NCBI GenBank assembly: GCA_000697665.1
Contig: KL197730.1
Location: forward strand, 101,737 to 165,736
Direction of reading: 5' to 3'
Source of the DNA: Jaapia argillacea MUCL 33604
Taxonomy: Eukaryota; Basidiomycota; Agaricomycetes; Jaapiales; Jaapiaceae
Length of the DNA: 64,000 nt
A model generated the notes under the pieces. It saw nothing but the letters and a program-made list of their open reading frames with translations. It did no database searches and was not told where the DNA came from. Shown here one piece after another: positions 60,086-64,000 of this stretch. The position numbers were made by a program, and so were the translations under genes. Positions within the stretch are counted from its first letter, which is position 1; every line of letters begins with the position of its first letter.

Positions 60086-62477
60086 ATGGCCCTCTCAAAT
60101 CTATTTCTCTCTGCTGGCGTCACTGTCTCTGCTTTCGTTCTCTGGAAAATAGCCAAGTTACTCATTGCACCTTACACCTCTACTTTGCGAAACCTGCCTG
60201 GTCCTCCTAGTCCAAGCTGGTTCTATGGCAACTTCAAGCAGATCTTCGCAGCTGAAAACTCTGTCTTGCATGAAGCATGGGTGGAGGAGTACGGACAGAC
60301 TTTGAAGTACAAGGGAATGTTCAGCGTAAGTCATGCTCGAACCCTTCATCTCGATTTACGGCACTGATGAGATCTCTAGCGTGATAGGTTCTTCACTATG
60401 GATACGAGAGCTTTACAACACATTCTCTCGCACTCCAACATATATCAGAAGGGTGAACAAGCCCGTTATAACTTGTCCCAAATCGTCGGTGATGGTAGGT
60501 GTCGACTCTCCATCCAGGTTACGCACTCGGCTGATGGTCGAACGTGAAGGTTTACTGGTTGTAGAAGGTACGCTTCAGATTCGGCGTCTTTTATGGTTTC
60601 AGACCTGACGGACCTGAAAAGACGATGAACATAAGAAGCAGGTACGCACTAACCATCAAAGTCTTCGGTCAAGCGCTAACGCACTCTTATCATTAGCGAC
60701 GAGTTATGGTATTCCCTCCCATGAATCCTTGAGGTTCTCTATTTGAACCAATATCTAGAACCCCGCATTCGGTCTCGTTCACATCCGTGAGATGACAGAT
60801 ATCTTCCTCGACAAATCAATCCAGGTATTATCCAGACTCATCAAACCGCTACCGACACCACCTTAACCCTTTCTCTTCCATAGCTTCGGGATATCTGGTC
60901 TTCCATCGTATCCTCAAAGGAAGAGCCTGTTAGGATTGACGCCCTATCATGGTTAAGTCGTATGACACTCGACGTTATCGGTCTAGCCGGTAAACCACTC
61001 TTCCATCCAATCTCCTTTGTCGGTGGTGGCTGAATTGTCTTGCCCATTTCAACAGGATTCAACTATCAATTCAACTCCCTCAACACCGACGAGAAACCAT
61101 CAGAATTGAGCCAGGCATTCTCAACGATGTTCGAAGCCGGTCAAGAGTTCTCCATCCTTCCTTTCCTACAAGCTTTCATCCCTCCCCTGCGCATCATCGT
61201 AAGCTTCCTATCTCAAGCGCCCGTATCGCACACCTGAACGAAATGCCATAATATCTAGTCATCTGAACGTTCAAGACGAATCGCAGGTGCACGCAGGACT
61301 ATGGCTCGTATCGGTCGTCAATTACTCGATGAGAAGAAGGCGGCCGTCACAGCTTCACTCGAGAAGAATCTGAATGGCGGAGAAATCGAGGTTGATAAGA
61401 AGTCGGTGCAAGGGAGGGATTTGATGAGTTTGTTGGTGAGGGCGAACATGGCTACGGATTTACCGGAGAACCAGAGAATGACAGATGAGGATGTCTTGGC
61501 TCGTACGTCCGACATCAGCTCCCTCTTTCCTCCAAAAACTCATTTCGGGGATCCATTCTTTTGTTAGAGGTACCGACTTTCTTAACAGCTGGGCACGAAA
61601 CCACCAGGTCCGTCTCCGTCTCCTTTCCCCTCTCACCCTCCTAACTTCTATTTCGTCCAGCACTGGCACGACATGGGCCTTATACGCCCTCTCCCTCTCC
61701 CCATCCTCCCAATCCAAACTCCGTCAAGAACTCCTCTCAGTCCCAACAGATACACCCACAATGGACCAACTCCAATCCCTCCCTTACCTCGACGCCGTCG
61801 TTCGCGAGACCATGAGAGTCCACGCTCCCGTGCCTACCACTATTAGGGTTGCGATGCAAGACGACGTGATCCCATTAAATTCAAGCGTGGTTGATAGGAA
61901 TGGTGTTACCTTGAATGAAGTAAGGTTAGTATTTTTGTTGTTGGTGCCTTGGACTTGGGGACCGGTACTGAGTTGGCTTTGTGGGTAGGATATCAAAGGG
62001 AGATGCGGTGTTGATACCTATTCTCGCCATCAATCGGTCGAAAGAGATTTGGGGTGAAGATGCTCGTGAATTCAAGTACGGTTTCAGTTCTATCCATCTC
62101 AAGCCATCTTCTTTTACTTATTTCGTCATCCTTCTTAGACCTGAACGATGGGAGAACCCACCATCGGCCATTTCGACTATCCCAGGTGTATGGGGTAACG
62201 TCCTATCCTTCCTCGGTGGTCCTCACGCATGCATCGGCTATCGTTTCTCCGTCGTCGAGTACGTCTCCCACCCATCCCCTATATAAGTACGCTGATTTTT
62301 CCGTGCAGAACGAAGGCGATCTTGTTCACTCTTCTCCGATCGTTCGAGTTCGAGCTCGCTGTGCCAAAGGAGGACATCATCAAGAAAACGTCTATTGTGC
62401 AGAGACCGATTGTTACGAGTGAGAAGGAGAAGAAGAATCAGATGCCGTTGTTTGTTCGTCCTTATCGGGGAGAGTGA
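60086..62477 (+). CDS. Cytochrome P450 monooxygenase, copy B
   Basis: Paralogue of copy A. The anchor [20 protein letters not shown] is followed by the hinge [18 protein letters not shown], then [27 protein letters not shown] and [20 protein letters not shown]. The I-helix reads [12 protein letters not shown] and the K-helix ExxR is in [21 protein letters not shown] and the heme loop [17 protein letters not shown] with the cysteine ligand follow. Copy B keeps G-P-H before the cysteine, where copy A has G-H-H. The end is [11 protein letters not shown]; stop at 62475-62477. Introns are in the same places as in copy A wherever I compared them. It appears intact. The start is the second ATG, because of the TATA position. 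Confidence 0.9.
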
Positions 62478-62788
62478 GTTGGTGGACTGGTGTTGTTATC
62501 ATGGAATGGATGTACGAGGATACTTTATGGGTTGGGTAATTGATTTCGGCTTGAAAATGGATTGGGATTGGATGGAACCTGGATGGCGCGTGTCTCAGAC
62601 TGGATGGAGTCGTCCATGGGGAAACGAGCACTCCGGCACTGGTGTCCTCGCAATCACCTGAATGGCCCGGGCATGCCATACAACCCGCAAGTTAGATGAG
62701 TATCCACTGTACCTTCAAGGTTCAAAGCCTCATCGACGGCGCCAAGAGCAACCAATCTAAGACTGTGTGATGAACGATTGTCACGGTA

Positions 62789-64000
62789 CACTGAGGGACA
62801 AAAGTATTTTGGGTCGGTGACCCCTGTCACGGTAACTTCACTGGTACGGGTAAAACGAGAAATTGTCTCGTATCTTGAGTGCCTGTATATACATATCCTT
62901 GTCACCTATCCCTCTAACGAAGGAGCACATGAAATGGCTACAGATCTGGGAGAAAACTTCGATTGTACTACCACAAGCACCCACATGACTGACACGCCTA
63001 ACGTGCTGGCTGGACATCTTCGAACCTCTCTCTGAGTGTTTTCTCTGCCGACAACGTCCCACAAACAATTTCCTGCATTCTATGGGTTACACATCTCCTG
63101 CTACGTGTGGTCGCATTGTCAAACTCCGGAATGCCGGCCGTTCTGTTGAGTCAATTGCGAAAGCTTTCAATTGGACCGAACAAACCATCTGTAATATCAC
63201 CAATAAATTTTATCGTGGCGACGGCTGCTATCCAAAGCCAAAGACAGGTCGTCCACGGAAGCTCACCACCAAGGATGCCGAATTTGGTGTTCTACAGCTC
63301 GATTGAGGGCGCTCTCTCAACTGCACAGACCTCCAGCGGAACTACTTCCCAAATGTCCACCCCAAAACTGTACGGAGGGCCATTCGGGACCAGGGACTCA
63401 TTCCAGCAGTTCATCGGAAGGTGCCCTTTCTCATGAAGCAATACAAGTGCATGCGTTGAATTTGGGCTGGAGCAGTGGGGCTTTGGGATAGTCAGGCATG
63501 GGAGAAGGTGATTTTCTCGGATGAGTCCAAATTCAATTTGTTCCATTCGGATGGGCGTGCATGGTGTTGGAGGAGGGTAGGAGATGGTTCTCAAGAGAGG
63601 TATACTCAGAATACCAAGAAATTCAGTGGGGAAAGCCTCATGGTGTGGGGATGTGTCATGTCAAAGGGTGTTGGTTGCATTCTTCGGGTGTCTGGGATTA
63701 TGAATGCTGCAGATTATATTGTGATACTGGAGGAGGGTGCTACTGGCACTGCCTACAACTACCACATGGACCCCCATCAGTATTTCTTCCAGCAAGACGG
63801 AGATTCGAAGCATACTTCCAAGCTTGCCACCCAATGGTTGTCCGAGAGTGGGTTCCATTTACTTCCCTGGCCCCCTCAGAGTCCGGATATGAACATCATC
63901 AAGCATGTTTGGGATCAACTGGATCCACAGGTGAGGGGCCGAAATCCCCCACCTCAGTCTGTGGATGAGTTATGGGTGGCAATGGTGGAAGAGTGGTACA
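62789..64000 (+). mobile_element. Tc1/mariner DNA transposon, 5' part (runs off the window)
   Basis: The element appears to begin after a TA dinucleotide at 62787-62788 with CACTGAGGGACAAAAGTATT, a typical Tc1-family inverted-repeat start, 293 bp before the transposase ATG. The 3' repeat is outside the window, so the terminal inverted repeat could not be confirmed. Confidence 0.75.
63082..64000 (+). pseudogene. Tc1/mariner transposase, mutated, 3' end outside window
   Basis: N-terminal helix-turn-helix DNA-binding region: MGYTSPATCGRIVKLRNAGR, SVESIAKAFNWTEQTICNIT and KPKTGRPRKLT. The catalytic DDE domain follows in the same frame: VIFSDESKFNLF (first Asp), QYFFQQDGDSKHTS (second Asp), SPDMNIIKHVWDQL. 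In the last motif the family consensus is SPDLNPIExxW, so the third catalytic acid is lysine here (63901-63903). Two in-frame TGA codons interrupt the reading (63304-63306 and 63457-63459). The copy therefore cannot encode an active enzyme. All three changes are explained by C-to-T or G-to-A at CpG. Confidence 0.85.

Overview
The window looks like nuclear DNA of a basidiomycete fungus, most likely Agaricomycotina. Genes are dense in introns of about 50 nt with GT(A/G)-type donors. Several families typical of basidiomycetes are present: a DUF6593 protein, an Agaricomycete-type seven-helix membrane protein, P450s ending in G-P-H-x-C-I-G-type heme loops, and a DUF3435-like tyrosine recombinase. 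The gene models below are hand-spliced from sequence and remembered family patterns. Exon ends are exact only where stated.

Layout. 1-28.7 kb is mostly ordinary host sequence: a tRNA-Leu cut by the window edge, the splicing factor Clf1, the ubiquitin conjugase Rad6/Ubc2, a coiled-coil membrane protein, the queuine tRNA-ribosyltransferase subunit QTRT2, a seven-helix membrane protein, a large secreted protein of DUF7029/DUF7223 type, a mitochondrial J-protein, a tRNA-Met, an M3 metallopeptidase lacking its N-terminal third, a mitochondrial [2Fe-2S] ferredoxin, and a secreted sedolisin. 28.8-44.6 kb is accessory and partly decayed. It holds a large intron-rich tyrosine-recombinase gene with C-terminal zinc-finger-like motifs, a small convergent coiled-coil gene, a solo LTR with intact target duplication, an unassigned multi-exon reading, and a Tup1-like WD40 paralogue without the Tup1 N-terminus. 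44.7-51 kb holds two damaged F-box gene copies in inverted orientation on either side of a P450. 51.3-62.5 kb carries a second tRNA-Met, the DUF6593 gene, a membrane-anchored histidine acid phosphatase, a membrane protein with reading-frame breaks, and a second P450. From 62.8 kb to the edge lies a damaged Tc1/mariner transposon whose visible lesions all fit CpG transitions.

No metabolic operon or cluster is evident. Neighbouring host genes serve unrelated core functions (mRNA splicing, DNA repair, tRNA modification, Fe-S biogenesis, proteolysis, phosphate release). The best candidate for something undescribed is the tyrosine-recombinase locus at 29.2-34.1 kb, with direct repeats just upstream of its start and a convergent partner gene. 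The ends of that element could not be defined.
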